Positions 11,827 through 22,816 of a DNA stretch of 64,000 bases are shown here, in pieces. The notes beneath the pieces were generated by a model. It worked only from the letters and a program-made list of their open reading frames with translations. It searched no databases and had not been told where the DNA came from. Numbering within the stretch: position 1 is the first letter of the stretch; each line of letters begins with the position of its first letter. A program made the translations under genes and the position numbers. Source of the DNA: Gnetum montanum (Eukaryota > Streptophyta > Gnetopsida > Gnetales > Gnetaceae); assembly GCA_015680685.1 (NCBI GenBank), contig MNCI01004834.1, positions 455,085 through 519,084 of the forward strand, in the 5' to 3' direction.

Positions 11827-14186
11827 TTAGAATGGGGGATGTCCCCCATGACTAAACCTTGGATCATAGCAAGAATTAGTAAATAGAAAGTTTGGATCCA
11901 TGCATGTTGGAAATATTAGGGTTTCGTCATATCCAAATCACTGGGTGTCTTTTGGTGTGGTGGTAGGGATGTACCCAAATTGGGGTTCACACACTTGATT
12001 AAAGTAGGCATAGTGGGGCAGATTATAAAATGTGGTTATGTGATAAGGAGCTAACCCACTATGGCACCCGTGACCTTAGGATGGTATGCAAGGATTGATA
12101 TGCCTCCTCATGTTGTCATATTCATTGGGCCACATGGTTGTTAGAGTGTTGATTGGTGGCTTGAATAAGGTAATAGGAGGTGTTGAGTTTGAAGAGGAAG
12201 ATGCATCACAGTGTTGGGCTTGTGCTAAGTTGGAGGATGTAGTGGTTTCAGAATCATGCTATCTCTTCCTCCAGCCATGCCTAAAGAAAGGGCACTTTCA
12301 ATGTTCTGGAGAACTCCCACTACTATTAATAGTAGCAGCACAAGTAATGCTTGTTGGTTGGTGCTATGGTACAAAACCTTCCAATACTATTGGTGGTGAT
12401 GTAGAAGGAGGTGAAGGATGAGAATATTGAGAACAAGAAGTGTAAGGAACATGAGGTGGTGATCTTATGGGAGAGGACATGGGTTGATAGTATTCAGGAG
12501 AATGATGATAATGAGGTGAAGCAAAGGATGTTGATCTAATTGGAGAAATAGGGTGTTGAACATAATAAGCACTTGGTGTTGGGGCATACGATGGTTGGGG
12601 CTATTTTGGTGATGGTCTTCCCTATGATTGGGGGTTTTGCCACTATGGTTGAATACAATACTTTTGTATGAAATCTGGATGTAGCATTCTTCCCCAATGC
12701 TCATGTAGATGTGACAAGATTGGGCATTGGCCTTTGGGATAATTATACAGGAAAACATCACAGATACTTCTGATTTGTAGTTGGACCTATCTTTATTTCC
12801 TTTAGCCCTTCTTTCTAATTGTCGAATGGTGTTCTATCCTGTTTCTTGCTTTGGCATCCTCTGTTTGTTCTAGTTGTTAGAGTGATCTTGCATGGTTTTA
12901 CCTCTAATAATGTTTGCATATTCTCCACATTTTTCATGTACCCATTCCATCATTTTATTGATCTTTGCCTCGATTTAATCTAGTGATTTTAGTATTAGCA
13001 AAGATGGGGATGGTTCCACCTCCTTGAGGTGAGTTAATTTCTCCTCTTCATGATTATGGACCTTCGTTATTTTAAGAGTTTGGTCCTATTGAGATCTTTC
13101 AACATTTTTCCATTTGGCTATTTCTCCTTCTTCTTTTGCTACTCACTTAATAAGCTCTTGGAATTGATGGATTTGTAGTTCATATAGTTGACTTGGGGCA
13201 TACATCCCTAGGGTCTCCCTTGTTTCATTATGGAGCCCATCCATGATGTGGCACATTAACCTTTCCTTGAAGAACCCATGGCCTAGGCAGTTGTTTAATA
13301 GCTAGTAATATCTTTCTAAGGCCATGTCCAAGGGTTCATGTTGCCCTTGTTTTCACTCTTGGATTTGTCTCCTCAAGGCTAACACTCTTGCATAGGTTTA
13401 ATATCTTTCATTGAAGAGTTCTACCATTGTGAACCAACAATGAATTGATTCTGGCTTTAAAAGCCTATACCATACTTTTGCTTGGTCAACGAGTGTCATA
13501 GGAAAGAGCTTAATTCTTTACCATCCATTATCAATGTTGTTCCATGCACAGACATCTTAGAAGGCTTGCAAATGGTGTTGCGGATCTAAATCATAGCCTC
13601 TTGAGAACTTGGGAAAGTTGTTTAAATCAAGCCTGGGTAGATGGCTTTCCTTACGATGCCTGCAGGATATTTGAACAACCTCTATTATATACATTAGGCT
13701 CTTAGTGGCTAGCAAGGGTTCATCATCACTAAATAGGTTGTAAGTTTGTGAGTTGAGATGATGTTGTCTATGTTCATGTTGGTGTTCTTGATTTTGCCTA
13801 TGGATTCAATTTTTATTGCTACGTTGAGCCCTTGAGGAATAGTCATCTGTGTCATGACTTGACATTAAAAGAGCAAAGGAAGACAGAGAACTGGAAGACT
13901 TATCATGACTTTTGTAAGTCTCCCAATCATCCCGTGATGTACTCTTGCGAACCATTAAGAAGGTCCTAGGCCTTATGGGCCCCCTCATTCTATGGGATGT
14001 CCCATCCTCACTAGAGGTGTCTAAGTTGGATGACAAGAGTCCTTGAGTATCGTTGGGGTGTCCATGAACATATGAAACTCCTGCATAAGATTGAGTACTC
14101 CAAACTTCTTCATCATAAATTTTGTTGGTTCTCTAATGAATTGCCTTGCTAGATGTTGCAATATCATTGTCCTGTGAAAGAGACAT
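11827..14186 (-). pseudogene. gag of the gag/ORF2 element
   Basis: The frame starts at an ATG at 14186, 123 bp past the primer site. A polar N-terminal part (Ser/Asp/Arg-rich, open to about 13806) leads to a Retrotrans_gag core at about 13660-13150. There the words LDLNNFPKFSRGYDLDPQHH, IKLFPMTLVDQAKVWYR and RRQIQEWKQGQHEPLD follow the classic pattern (F..GY..DP..HL, FP.tL...A..WY, kQg..EpL). The C-terminal part (about 12760 to 11840, after a frame change) is rich in Pro, Ser and His. Many in-frame stops interrupt the core. The 64-kb-end element has a close homologue (LDINNIPHFEGGYNADPQHH). It packages element RNA in the particle; no protease or RT follows it here. Confidence 0.85.
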
Positions 14187-14308
14187 TATCATGAATCATG
14201 TGTGACTTAATTGAATTGAATTTAATTTCTTTTATCTAAAAGATATAATGTTAATACCTTGTTACAATGATCTTATATGATATAACTGATCGAAATAACT
14301 AGCACCGT

Positions 14309-14326
14309 TCCTCAGCAATAGTGCCA
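14309..14326 (-). other. Primer binding site, decayed (tRNA-Asp type)
   Basis: On the minus strand, one base after the 5' LTR, this reads TGGCACTATTGCTGAGGA. It corresponds to TGGCGCCGTTGCCGGGGA, complementary to the 3' end of plant tRNA-Asp and intact at 62586-62603. All differences are C-to-T or G-to-A, as expected of methylated-cytosine decay. Confidence 0.85.
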
Positions 14327-14327
14327 A

Positions 14328-15172
14328 TGATGAGTAGTGAGGTACCCCTATACCCAACCATTCGAATCACAGGCATTCATGTGTGATCCGGTTGAACTCC
14401 GTGGATGGACTAGTTGTGCCACCTAGACAGTTATACATTGATCGCAGTTCATTGTCTTTCCACCTAGACTAGTATTTACTTTGTCACGTATGGTTTAGTC
14501 CAGAGTGAGATGTGTGATGTAATTTCTAATACTATGCTACTCCTAAAGACAATGAGAAATAACTTAAGTGAACTAAGAAGCAATAGGAAGCAAAATCTAA
14601 GCTAGCCTAAGTGCGATGAGCATCCATCCTTAATCATTCGTATGCATCTTGAACTTCATGTACTACTTCTAAGATTACCAAGTGCACATTACTCGAAGCA
14701 CTAATGGGTTACCATGTAGTTACACTTAAATGTTCGTGATTAAGACGTACTCATTCCACATTAACAATAGGAATAGTAACTGATGATAAAGAAATATTAA
14801 CTAAGAAAATAATAAATAATAATTAACAATTAAAGCAAGTAAAAGCTAAGTGAATGCTACAATGTTGGAGTAGTCTCGATCTTTATTGTTGATCATGTGT
14901 GTGTCTAAGTATGTCACACTTGAACAAAGGTTCTGTACAATTACAAGCATCACACTGCGGGCATGCACTAAAAATATAACTAAAAACTAAAAGCTAACTA
15001 AAAACTGACAAAAAGACTTGACCTAAAGACTTGCTAAAAGACTCCCTCACTGTGTGCTTGAATGCTATATTTATAGGCTGACACAGGAATCATGATATCC
15101 TGTATACGATATCGTATCCAGGCTACAATATCACGTACCTAATATCAGGGCCTAGCAGACCATGATTCATCA
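14328..15172 (-). repeat. 5' LTR of the gag/ORF2 element
   Basis: It is 845 bp. On the minus strand it begins TGATGAATCATGG and ends ACTACTCATCA. The TATA-like motif is near 15065-15074 and GATATC sites lie at 15094-15099 and 15108-15113, upstream of it in the element's direction. It aligns end to end with 6062-6901, and differences are mostly transitions. The right target duplication is TCAGA at 15173-15177. Confidence 0.88.
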
Positions 15173-15520
15173 TCAGACATGATACTATCTAAACCATTAA
15201 CTAAGTAACTAAGACAAACTAAAAAGAAAAGAACTCATAGGATTAAAACAAAGTAGTTGAATTGATGTAATTAGCAAGCCATGATTTACAAGTAATCTTC
15301 AATAATTCTTTTAGGTTTCTTCCAAATCAATCCCTTCCCCTCCCCCATTTTCTTTCTACCTTTGAAGCTCTTTTTATAGTAGCTTTTGGGTAGTTACAAG
15401 CATCATGAAAAATTAGGGTGAGTTACAAACATTATGGTGGTTAGTTATAACCACCATAGAGTTAAATGCAATAGTTGACAAGTGTCTAGTAGTTACAATC
15501 ACCATGGTAGTGTTAGCACA
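15173..15520 (-). repeat. LTR of family B, 5' part, minus strand (continuation of 5370-6061)
   Basis: On the minus strand this carries the CTATAAAAAGAGCTTCAAAGG promoter block near 15360-15385. It continues with TTAGTTACTTAGTTAATGGTTTAGATAGTA, also seen at 31310-31340 (and diverged at 17680-17710), up to the insertion point. Its U3 contains GGTTATAACTAACCACCAT-like words. The exact outer boundary is uncertain. Confidence 0.75.
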
Positions 15521-17249
15521 TTCACACCATATGATGGAGAAGATTGTAATAGACATCTTGCATTCTTAAAATTATTCTAGCAACTTGGAATAATTTTATC
15601 AAGTTGGATACATACATTTCTTTGAGTTCAAAGATGATGAAATCATGAGACTGATTAATCATTAGATAAGTGTAATGAGTATATTTCTGGTAAGGCTAAT
15701 GGAAAGAGTGCAATATATCCTTTGTTGCATTACCATTTTCTCTTAAGTTGGTTTACACTTCATAAATCGGTGTATATACAGTCATGAGTATAATAGAGAT
15801 TGTCACAACACAAAAGTATTTGGATGTAAAATATGGTTATTATGCTAAGAAATTAAAGGCAAAGTTTAAGAGAAAAAATGTGGAGTAATGCAATGAGATT
15901 CAAGGGGTATAACCAATGAAAATGGAACTCATATACAAGTTCCAGTATGCAAGTAAAATGTTGAAAAACACAAAGTTTATTCCTTTGAACAGCTACAATA
16001 ATGGTAGTATGTTACACAATATTTTGATATGAATAGCTATGGTGATGTTATCAAATGCATCCATTAAAAAATAAAGTTGGGCAGCAGAATGCTTGAATTT
16101 TGAAAATAAAAATCAAAGGTATAATATTGGATTTTCACAATTATTAATTTCATTCAAAGGGAGAAACAAATAGGAAAAATTAATAGTATTATTGCATACA
16201 ATAAGAATTTAGGGCTCGAGCACCACCTCTATTAACAACACAGGCTGTTAATGTGCTCATTAAAATTGATTCTAAAATTCTAGGGTTGAGCTAGATGTCC
16301 ACGTTTTGCACCCGCCATTGCTGTCAAAATTGAGTTGGTATGGGTAGGCCCTAAGCAAGCAAATACCATGAAAAATGTCTTTGCTTGAATAGGGTTGAAA
16401 CCATAATCTTCATTATGCCAAACATCTACAACAAACACATAAAATTACAAGAATGGTCTACTATACTTTGGAGTTAAAAATGAAATTCCAAATCTAGAAA
16501 CAAAATAAAGCAAAAAGACCATCGATGTCTTCATGTTTTGTTCATGATTCCTCATCAAAACATGATTTTAGATCACATAAAAAAATGGCAAGCAATAATA
16601 GGGTATCAAAGTACCAACATCATCAACGCCCTTGTTGCAGCTTCAGCTGACAACAAGAGAAATGTTATGGGCTTGGAGAAATTCTATTATTTTTGTTCAT
16701 CCACAAGATTTGATAGGTAGATGCAGCCTTTGTTGTTGAGATGCAATAAAGAAGGAAATTGTGGAAACATTAGGAGCAGACCAATGGTGTCGTGGAAGGA
16801 GCTCATCCATCGGCAAGTAAACAAGCAACAATCATGGAACTTCTTCTCCATCACTGCTAGCGCATGTCTAGATAGAAAATTTGTAGTGATTGATGACCAT
16901 GAGACCCGACAACTTAAGATCTAGGAGCATGTGCAACAAAAGACGGAACAAAGGTGAACAAGTAGTGGGTAACAACAGTGTTACAACATAGAGCCAAGAA
17001 CATGTAGCTTTTGGCATGAAAGCCATGGGGACTGTGTAAACCTCAAAGGAGGGTTACACATCAACACTAATGCAGCAATATACAAAGCCCTAAATCCACA
17101 TAATCTTATTTTTACAAATATCATTGACATTACTAGATGGTCATTTTTTGTTTTTAACGTTGAAAGGAGGTTTTTATGAAGAAGTTATAAAAATATGACA
17201 TTTACAACCTTATTTTCTATTAAGATTTTTTAAAAAATTTATTACTCCT
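15521..17249. other. Intergenic stretch, nothing recognised
   Basis: Two adjacent short open frames (16538-16720 and 16721-16924) are not recognisable proteins. No repeat boundary was found except the start of the family B LTR downstream. Confidence 0.4.
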
Positions 17250-18386
17250 TATGGAAGTTACAACTATATTCCATGATATTTGTAAGGTTTTAATTACTCA
17301 TAGGACACTTGTCAACTATGGCATGTATTTCTCAAATTTTTGTAACTTTCTATGGTTATCCCATGATATTTGTTGTCAATAAAACACTTGGCAAGCATAG
17401 CGCAAATATCTAATCACTTCTTGTGGTGTTATAACTTCTAGGGTGGTTATAAATTAATGTTCCTAGATATTTATAATATCCTTAAATTCTCATGATTAAT
17501 GTAACTACCCTAAGGTTACTATAAAAGGGCCTTCAAGGGTAGAATAAAGAAGGAAGAAAGAGAATTGAGTGGAGCAACTTTGAAGAGTATTGAAGATTGT
17601 AAAAGCATGACTTGCTAAAGACATTAATTTAGCTTCTTTGTTATAATCTTGTGAGTTCATTTCTTCCCATTTTGTTTTAGTTGCTTAGCTAATAGTTTAG
17701 GTAGTATTGTGGTTAGCATTTAATTTTGGGATTTTTCCTAAGTTGTTTCTATAGCTCTATTTTTTGTGCAATATTAGATTTCTATTAATATTAGCCATAG
17801 AAGAGTTTATATTGTTGAAAAGCCTCAAGAGTAATTTAATAGTAATGTCTTAATGAAATTGCCTATTTTGAACATAACGGATTTAGGAAAATATTTGGTA
17901 GTTTGAGACGACTAAAATAGCTTCATTGTTTTAAAGTTTATTGCCTTAGTATTTCAATTCTAAAATTGTTAAATTTTTATGGCTTTGTTGAGTGCAATGT
18001 TTGACAACTATTAACTAGCGAAGATAGAGACTTGTACTTTGTCATTTACGTAGCAATTTTTGGTAGTATAATAAGATTGTTATCACGAAATTGTTTGTTG
18101 AGCTCAAAGGGTTTGGACAATTTGTAGTTTGATTGAATTGGAATAGCTTTATTGCAAAGTGTTTCCTCATGTCAATTTATCTTAAATATTTGAGATTTCA
18201 TACAAATATGTTTGCTTTTCTTTCTCTTTCTAAGTCCATTGAATCTCCTTCTATTTCTAGTTTTCTTGTGGAATTTTCTCTTTAGGGGAAATTAGGATTG
18301 GATTGGTAGAATTGTGTTCAAACATTTTTGCAAAATTTTATTTGTGACTAGTAATGTACTATAGGGACTATAGACTAAGTGATTGG
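17250..18386 (+). repeat. LTR of family B, plus strand
   Basis: The U3 has repeated GGTTATAA / GTTACAACTA words, then CTATAAAAGGGCCTTCAAGG at about 17519, then a long R/U5 ending at GTACTATAGGGACTATAG near 18370. It is the same family as 5370-6061 plus 15173-15520 (opposite strand) and the partial copy at 30960-31390. I found no recognisable primer site directly after it, so it may be a solo LTR. The left boundary is approximate. Confidence 0.7.
17519..17527 (+). promoter_or_regulatory. TATA box of the family B LTR
   Basis: CTATAAAAG is followed by GGCCTTCAAGGGTAGAATAAA. The same block recurs at 31203-31232 and, on the minus strand, at about 15360-15385. Its conservation across diverged copies supports a promoter/transcript-start role. 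Confidence 0.6.
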
Positions 18387-20099
18387 AAAAAATAGGAAAC
18401 TTCAACCACTCACAACATTTAACAAAGAAAACTAAATTTCTTTTATGATAGCCAATTACAATTTCACACACAACCCAACCATTTTGACATTCATAATGAT
18501 ATATACATACTCATGTTTATTACGTTTCATAACTACTGAGTCTATTTGGAGGTATTTGGGCCTTGGTATTGTTGGAGACCAACAAGCACCTAAACCCTAT
18601 TTAAAGAACACGTTTGATCCTGTGATACATCACAGGTCATGAGACTAGAGGCCCACAACATTGACAGTCCCAAATGGTTGCCAATAGTAGTTAATTATAA
18701 CTACCATAATTGACAAGTGTTCAATTCATATGAGACTTTGAACAACTATCCCATAAATTCCTTTTTTTTTAAATAATAATATTTTTTTTCTTTTTTTACT
18801 TGGTAGGGAATTGAAATTTCAAACGTGAGTGTCATCAAAGTTCAAGAGACAATATTGGATGTACGTTTAAAAAGATAAACCCTGATTTAGAGGCTCTTGC
18901 AAACAACAACATCATGGTGGAATGAACTGTACTGATATTAGCATTTTTTCTTCATTTTTGGTTGTTACACTTTCGTGTACGTTGTATGCTTACTGTTAGC
19001 CTATCTTACCTTATCTTGGCACAATCAATAAAAACGATGAGGACATTGCAAAAGAAAACCTGTAACGAACATAAACAGTAGATGCAATGAGCAATTATTG
19101 CTTGAAGAATGCATTCAGAAGCACTAGAGCTAACACTGCATGGATGAGATTATCTATGCACTAGAGCTACCTTGTGATGTCTGAAGTTGTCGACAGAAAC
19201 CCATGCATCAAAGGCCACCTTGTCCATGCACAACACTCACATTGAAATGATACTTCAATATGCCAATCTACAAATCTGCACAACATAAACTGCATCCTAC
19301 TTTGCTGAAATTGCTACGCATCCAATGGATAGGAAATCCATCATCCATGACTTCCATGACTTGTTCAGATTTTTCTCGATAAAGCAATTGTTGATGCCAA
19401 CATCTTTGATGTTAGGCATGAGGCCATGATTAATAGTTTTTGATTCCATGACACAAAAAGAAAAAAATCCTATAGGTTTTCTTAGTATGAAAATCATCTG
19501 TGGTGGTGTTATAGATAAAGCAAAGTAAGCTCAACAATTATGACATAAATACTTTTTAGTGTATAAATATTGATAGTTAGGGTCATCCTAAATAATTATA
19601 AAACTAATTATTATCAATGGTAAGCCCTCCCTATTTTTGAACCTTCCCAGCCAGTTTTAGCAACCTTTAACAATGGTTTCAAAAATTTACATGCCTTGAA
19701 TACCTAAACCTTGAAAGACAATGATAATAACCATCCCATTATGCTATGGGCTTCATAAAAATAGACCCAACAAAATTTTATGGGTGATTCAGTGTGCCAC
19801 GTTATCAAGATCCAATGGTGACACATGCTGAAATGCCACGTGGGTGGATCCCATTAAAGAGATTTGAACCAATGTCAAGGCTAAGGTTAATCTAAGGAAA
19901 ATGGTGTTAAAATTAAAGTTAGAGTTAGAGAAATCCTTTCACACACTGTTTCTTGGTTTTTGTCTTTTACTATTCACAAATTGTACCAATTTAAACTTGC
20001 TATTTCATGCTTGTTTTCTTTCACAAATTTATGCTTTTAATTTCTTAACTTGTTTGCCATAAGGTCACGGCAGAAATGTGGCATGGCAGTTACGTAATT
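18387..20099. other. Intergenic stretch with a family B U3 fragment
   Basis: A short stretch at about 18685-18735 (TATAACTACCATAATTGACA) resembles the family B U3. The remainder has no recognised gene; the open frames at 18445-18642 (+) and 19297-19497 (-) look random. Confidence 0.4.
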
Positions 20100-20639
20100 G
20101 CTCAAGTCACAATAAAAGGTGTTAATGAAGATGGGTGATGGTGACCGTAACGACCATAGGTAAATGTGAGCATTCCATAAAAGGCATGGCAGACAACGTG
20201 GTTGCGGTTATGTTGATGCGTGGTGGCTGAAACTGACATGGGACGTGGGCATTCAATGCCCCACGTTGGCATCCACTGTTAAAACAGGGGGATGATTTTT
20301 CTGTGGGAAAAAGAAGAGAAGGCCTTGGGATCGGGGCTAGCGACAACAGAAGACTAGAGATCATCGGCGATGTCTGTCTCCCTTCTTTGACCGGGAATGG
20401 GTGATGGACAGTGGGGGTCTCCCTCCCTCTCTCCAGAGCGGTAGTAACTACAGCAGCATGTCCTTGTGCACAGCGAGATTTCTGTCTGTCCTTGCTGTTG
20501 AAGGGTACTTTGCCTAGCAACAACCACCAATGATAATAATGACCACCAATGATAATAATGATTGGTGGCAAAACAGGTCTCTCCCTGGCTGTGACAGTGT
20601 TTGCCATGACATGATGGCATGTACGACGGCAGCAACGAG
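20100..20639. other. GC-richer stretch, unassigned
   Basis: This stretch is distinctly richer in G and C than its flanks and lies just left of the TIR-family end at 20640-20873, as the GC-rich interior does in the element at 2842-3822. The 161-residue minus-strand open frame (20122-20607) has no recognisable domain. A 19-bp direct repeat (ACCACCAATGATAATAATG) occurs at 20523-20561. Confidence 0.4.
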
Positions 20640-20873
20640 AACAAGGAGAATTTAATTTTCAGTTAACTATTATATAAAGTCTTGAATTTCAAAAACAATT
20701 ACTCAAAGTCCTGGTTTAATTTATTTTGTTGAAATATCACATAACCCTCACATAACCCTCAGTTGAAACTATTGTTAGGTTTCCTTACCGATACAGAAGG
20801 CACCCTGGGTAATAGTCTCCTTAAATGAGTTTTTTTTACTCGGTGTTGGTGTTGGTGCATCCAAAATTTATGC
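20640..20873 (+). mobile_element. Right end of a second copy of the TIR element
   Basis: The terminal part GTTGGTGCATCCAAAATTTA matches the right end of the 981-bp element at 3791-3822. The preceding about 200 bp (ATATCACATAACCCTC, AGAAGGCACCCTGGGTAAT, AAATGAGTTTTTTTT) also align with 3690-3790. I could not find the left inverted repeat, so the copy may be truncated. Confidence 0.6.
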
Positions 20874-21299
20874 AGCAACAACAATCTAAGAGGTTCATGA
20901 TGGAGCCCAAAGTGTAAGCATGATAATGAAAATGTGAACCTACCTATATAATTGCAATAGGGAATGGAACAAAGAAGGAGACTTGATCGTCCAGTACATA
21001 GCCTTGAGACGAGATTGACGAAGGAAGCCGTCCAATTTAAGGCAGTAAAGGTATGGATTCCTAACTTGAAAAAAGATATGGATTCCTAACTTGAAACTGC
21101 TGTTCCTTATTGTTGGTGACGTGGCACATGGTGGTGGGGATGCACAAGAAATTAGTTTGCAAAAGGAAGGCTACGCCAACAAAGGATCTACCATTACTGC
21201 ATTCATAGGTGCCTTTCATGATTTTAACGCACATCATGGTTAGGGGATGTGTGGCACAGGTAAGAAAGCTACATCGACTTTGCTGCCAGTGGTGGTGAC
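20874..21299. other. Intergenic stretch with a small tandem repeat
   Basis: A short duplication of TATGGATTCCTAACTTGAAA occurs around 21052-21095. The 84-residue minus frame at 21061-21315 is Cys/His-rich by composition but matches no family known to me. Confidence 0.4.
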
Positions 21300-21789
21300 C
21301 ATCAGGACTAGGCACAGCTCCATGCCCTTACAAACAGAACAAGATTAACGAGGACTACTCAAAATCTTCTAAGAATTCCTGCAATATTATGGGCACATTT
21401 ATCTACATTGGCATGTATTTCATGATGGCCGAGGTCATCGAGGATCCCAAGATTAGGTGAATGACGGAGCTTGTGAAGATTGCGGTGTTGAGCAGGAAGT
21501 CATACAAGCAGTATGAAAATATGCCGCTAAATTGCTTTTTGGTTTGCCGTGGTGGAGATATAGGTCCATAGCCCAGGCCCAAGACATTGGCTGTGGTGGT
21601 GAAACCCTGATTCTCGATGCATCAGCCCAATGTTATTTTGGCCTGGTCGACCACCGCCTCCGAAATCAGCGAGCTGCTTGACTGGGCATCGTCCTTTGCA
21701 GGTGAGGATACCCCTCTAGCAAAGGTAGCCTGTGCCACCTAAAATCCAGTAATGGTGAGCATTATCACTGCCACGCATGTGTGCATCAT
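21300..21789 (-). pseudogene. Fossil of a nepenthesin-type aspartic protease (family A1)
   Basis: On the minus strand, from an ATG at 21786/21789, comes a hydrophobic leader (VAVIMLTITGF, then a stop) ending in Ala-rich residues, which looks like a signal peptide. After about 60 codons comes VLGLGYGPISPP followed by FSGIFSYCLYDFL. This is the conserved GLGRGP.S...Q...FSYCL block of plant secreted A1 proteases. The preceding residues (a GCIENQGF-like stretch with the Gly replaced by a stop) also fit the family. The catalytic DTG/DSG motif expected upstream is absent: only about 60 residues separate leader and GLG block, where the family has around 200, so a large internal deletion is likely. 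The reading frame has stops. The family call rests on one motif block. Confidence 0.5.
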
Positions 21790-21879
21790 TAAAAAGAGAT
21801 GTGGGATAGTTGTTGGAGTGTAGAGTGTGGACGTTCTTGAAGAGCAGCGAAAATAGTGTATTTGCATATCATATGTAGC

Positions 21880-22534
21880 TGTCTTGTATTGCCCTGCAAA
21901 ATTTAATTATGCTTTGGTTTGTAGAAGAAAAACATTTGATAGACACCACTTGACTAGACTTTAGAGCACCTCTATAGACCTTTCCTTGTGTACCTTCACC
22001 TATCAGATTCAAAGCACTAAATTTTTTTTGTAATCCTAGAAAGTTTTCTAATCAACAATTTTAAGAAAATTTCACCTAGAGATAATCTTAATAAATTTTC
22101 ATTTATTCTTGTACACTTTGCCTTGACCCTTCTGAAGAGGAACACCCTTCTTGAAACAGTAACCAATAGCAGTAATAGGCCACCTAATATGCCAAGCATA
22201 ATTTTTAAAACATCATTCTTCTTAGAGTGAGATCTGCTATCTTTACTACATCCTTGATAGGCTTTTAGACCAAAACATCTTTCACATAAACTTGGATTTC
22301 CTATGAAAGACCATCTACTTAACTTTAGCTTGAATGAAGTGTTCAAACATGGAACTTCATCATTAAAGTTGGATGAGCTTGTTTCCAATTGATTTGAAGA
22401 GGTTACCACTGCAATTATTGAATGTTAGGATGATTTCCTTGGCATCCAACCATCCATCCATCCACGGTGCAATGTTCCCCCACAATTGATTGCTTGAAAG
22501 ATTGATAAATTGTGCCATCTTCAAGTTACAGAGC
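21880..22534 (-). pseudogene. Fossil of an LRR receptor-like kinase
   Basis: On the minus strand the order of pieces matches an LRR-RLK. A leucine-rich repeat (INLSSNQLWGNI) lies near 22500. The post-LRR cap SFIGNPSLCERCFGLKAYQG is at about 22310-22250. A hydrophobic membrane span (IMLGILGGLLLLLVTV) is flanked by basic residues at about 22200-22120. In a shifted frame, the kinase start FSALNLIGEGTQGKVYRG, with the Gly-rich loop and an IKC matching the VAIK lysine, is at about 22030-21930. The 130-residue open frame 22017-22409 covers the cap and membrane span. The catalytic loop and the rest of the kinase are absent; stops and frameshifts separate the parts. A foldback element interrupts the LRR end at 22535. 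In living plants such proteins sense pathogen or developmental signals at the plasma membrane. Confidence 0.8.
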
Positions 22535-22816
22535 CTTGCTGATGTAGTAACCTTTTAACTCTGAAATTTTAGAAGAAAATTTTCAACTGAATTTTTTCTT
22601 AGCAAATTTTTACTCCATGAAATGGATGAAATGTGCCAAAAGGAGATGTTGAATGGCCATAATGCATGAGTGCCAAACATAGGTTACCATTATTGTTTAG
22701 GGCAAGGAAGTGTTGGCACATTTTTGCCATTCCATGGAGTAGCGATTTGTTAAGAAAAATTCAATTGAGAATTTTATCCTAAAATTGAGGGGTTAAAAGG
22801 TTGTTGCATTAGCAAG
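22535..22816. mobile_element. Foldback MITE (282 bp)
   Basis: The left arm (about 22535-22625: CTTGCTGATG..., ACCTTTTAACTC..., TTACTCCATGAAATGG) is the reverse complement of the right arm (about 22724-22816), with moderate divergence over roughly 90 bp. The loop carries a further weak inverted pair (ATGTGCCAAAA / TTGGCACATTTTT). There is no coding capacity. It lies inside the LRR part of the receptor-kinase fossil. A target duplication was not identified, so the superfamily is unknown. Confidence 0.75.

Larger units (their letters stand above)
6062..15172 (-). mobile_element. Non-autonomous Tat-like LTR retroelement (gag + ORF2, no pol seen)
   Basis: Two same-orientation LTRs (6062-6901 and 14328-15172) enclose about 7.4 kb. 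Both carry TGATGA / TCATCA type termini, slightly decayed in the left copy. Target duplications are TCAAG (6057-6061) and TCAGA (15173-15177), diverged at two positions. The target is a family B LTR whose halves continue on both sides. On the minus strand the order is 5' LTR, tRNA-Asp primer site, gag (14186 to 11827), about 2 kb non-coding with a U3-like block, ORF2 (9854 to 7089), purine-rich tract, 3' LTR. I find no protease, YxDD reverse transcriptase, RNase H or HHCC/DDE integrase between the LTRs, unlike the pol at 31.9-35.4 kb. In the first roughly 134 bp the LTRs differ at about 24 positions, mostly transitions, so the insertion is old. It resembles the gag-only LTR elements called TR-GAG, with an added ORF. 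Confidence 0.85.

Noticed and set aside
5370-18386. The family B LTRs at 5370-15520 and 17250-18386 as the two ends of one element
   Set aside because: They are in opposite orientation, so they cannot be an LTR pair.
20122-20607. 161-residue minus-strand open frame as a gene
   Set aside because: It lies in a GC-richer stretch where long frames occur by chance, has no recognisable domain, and two other frames are open beside it.
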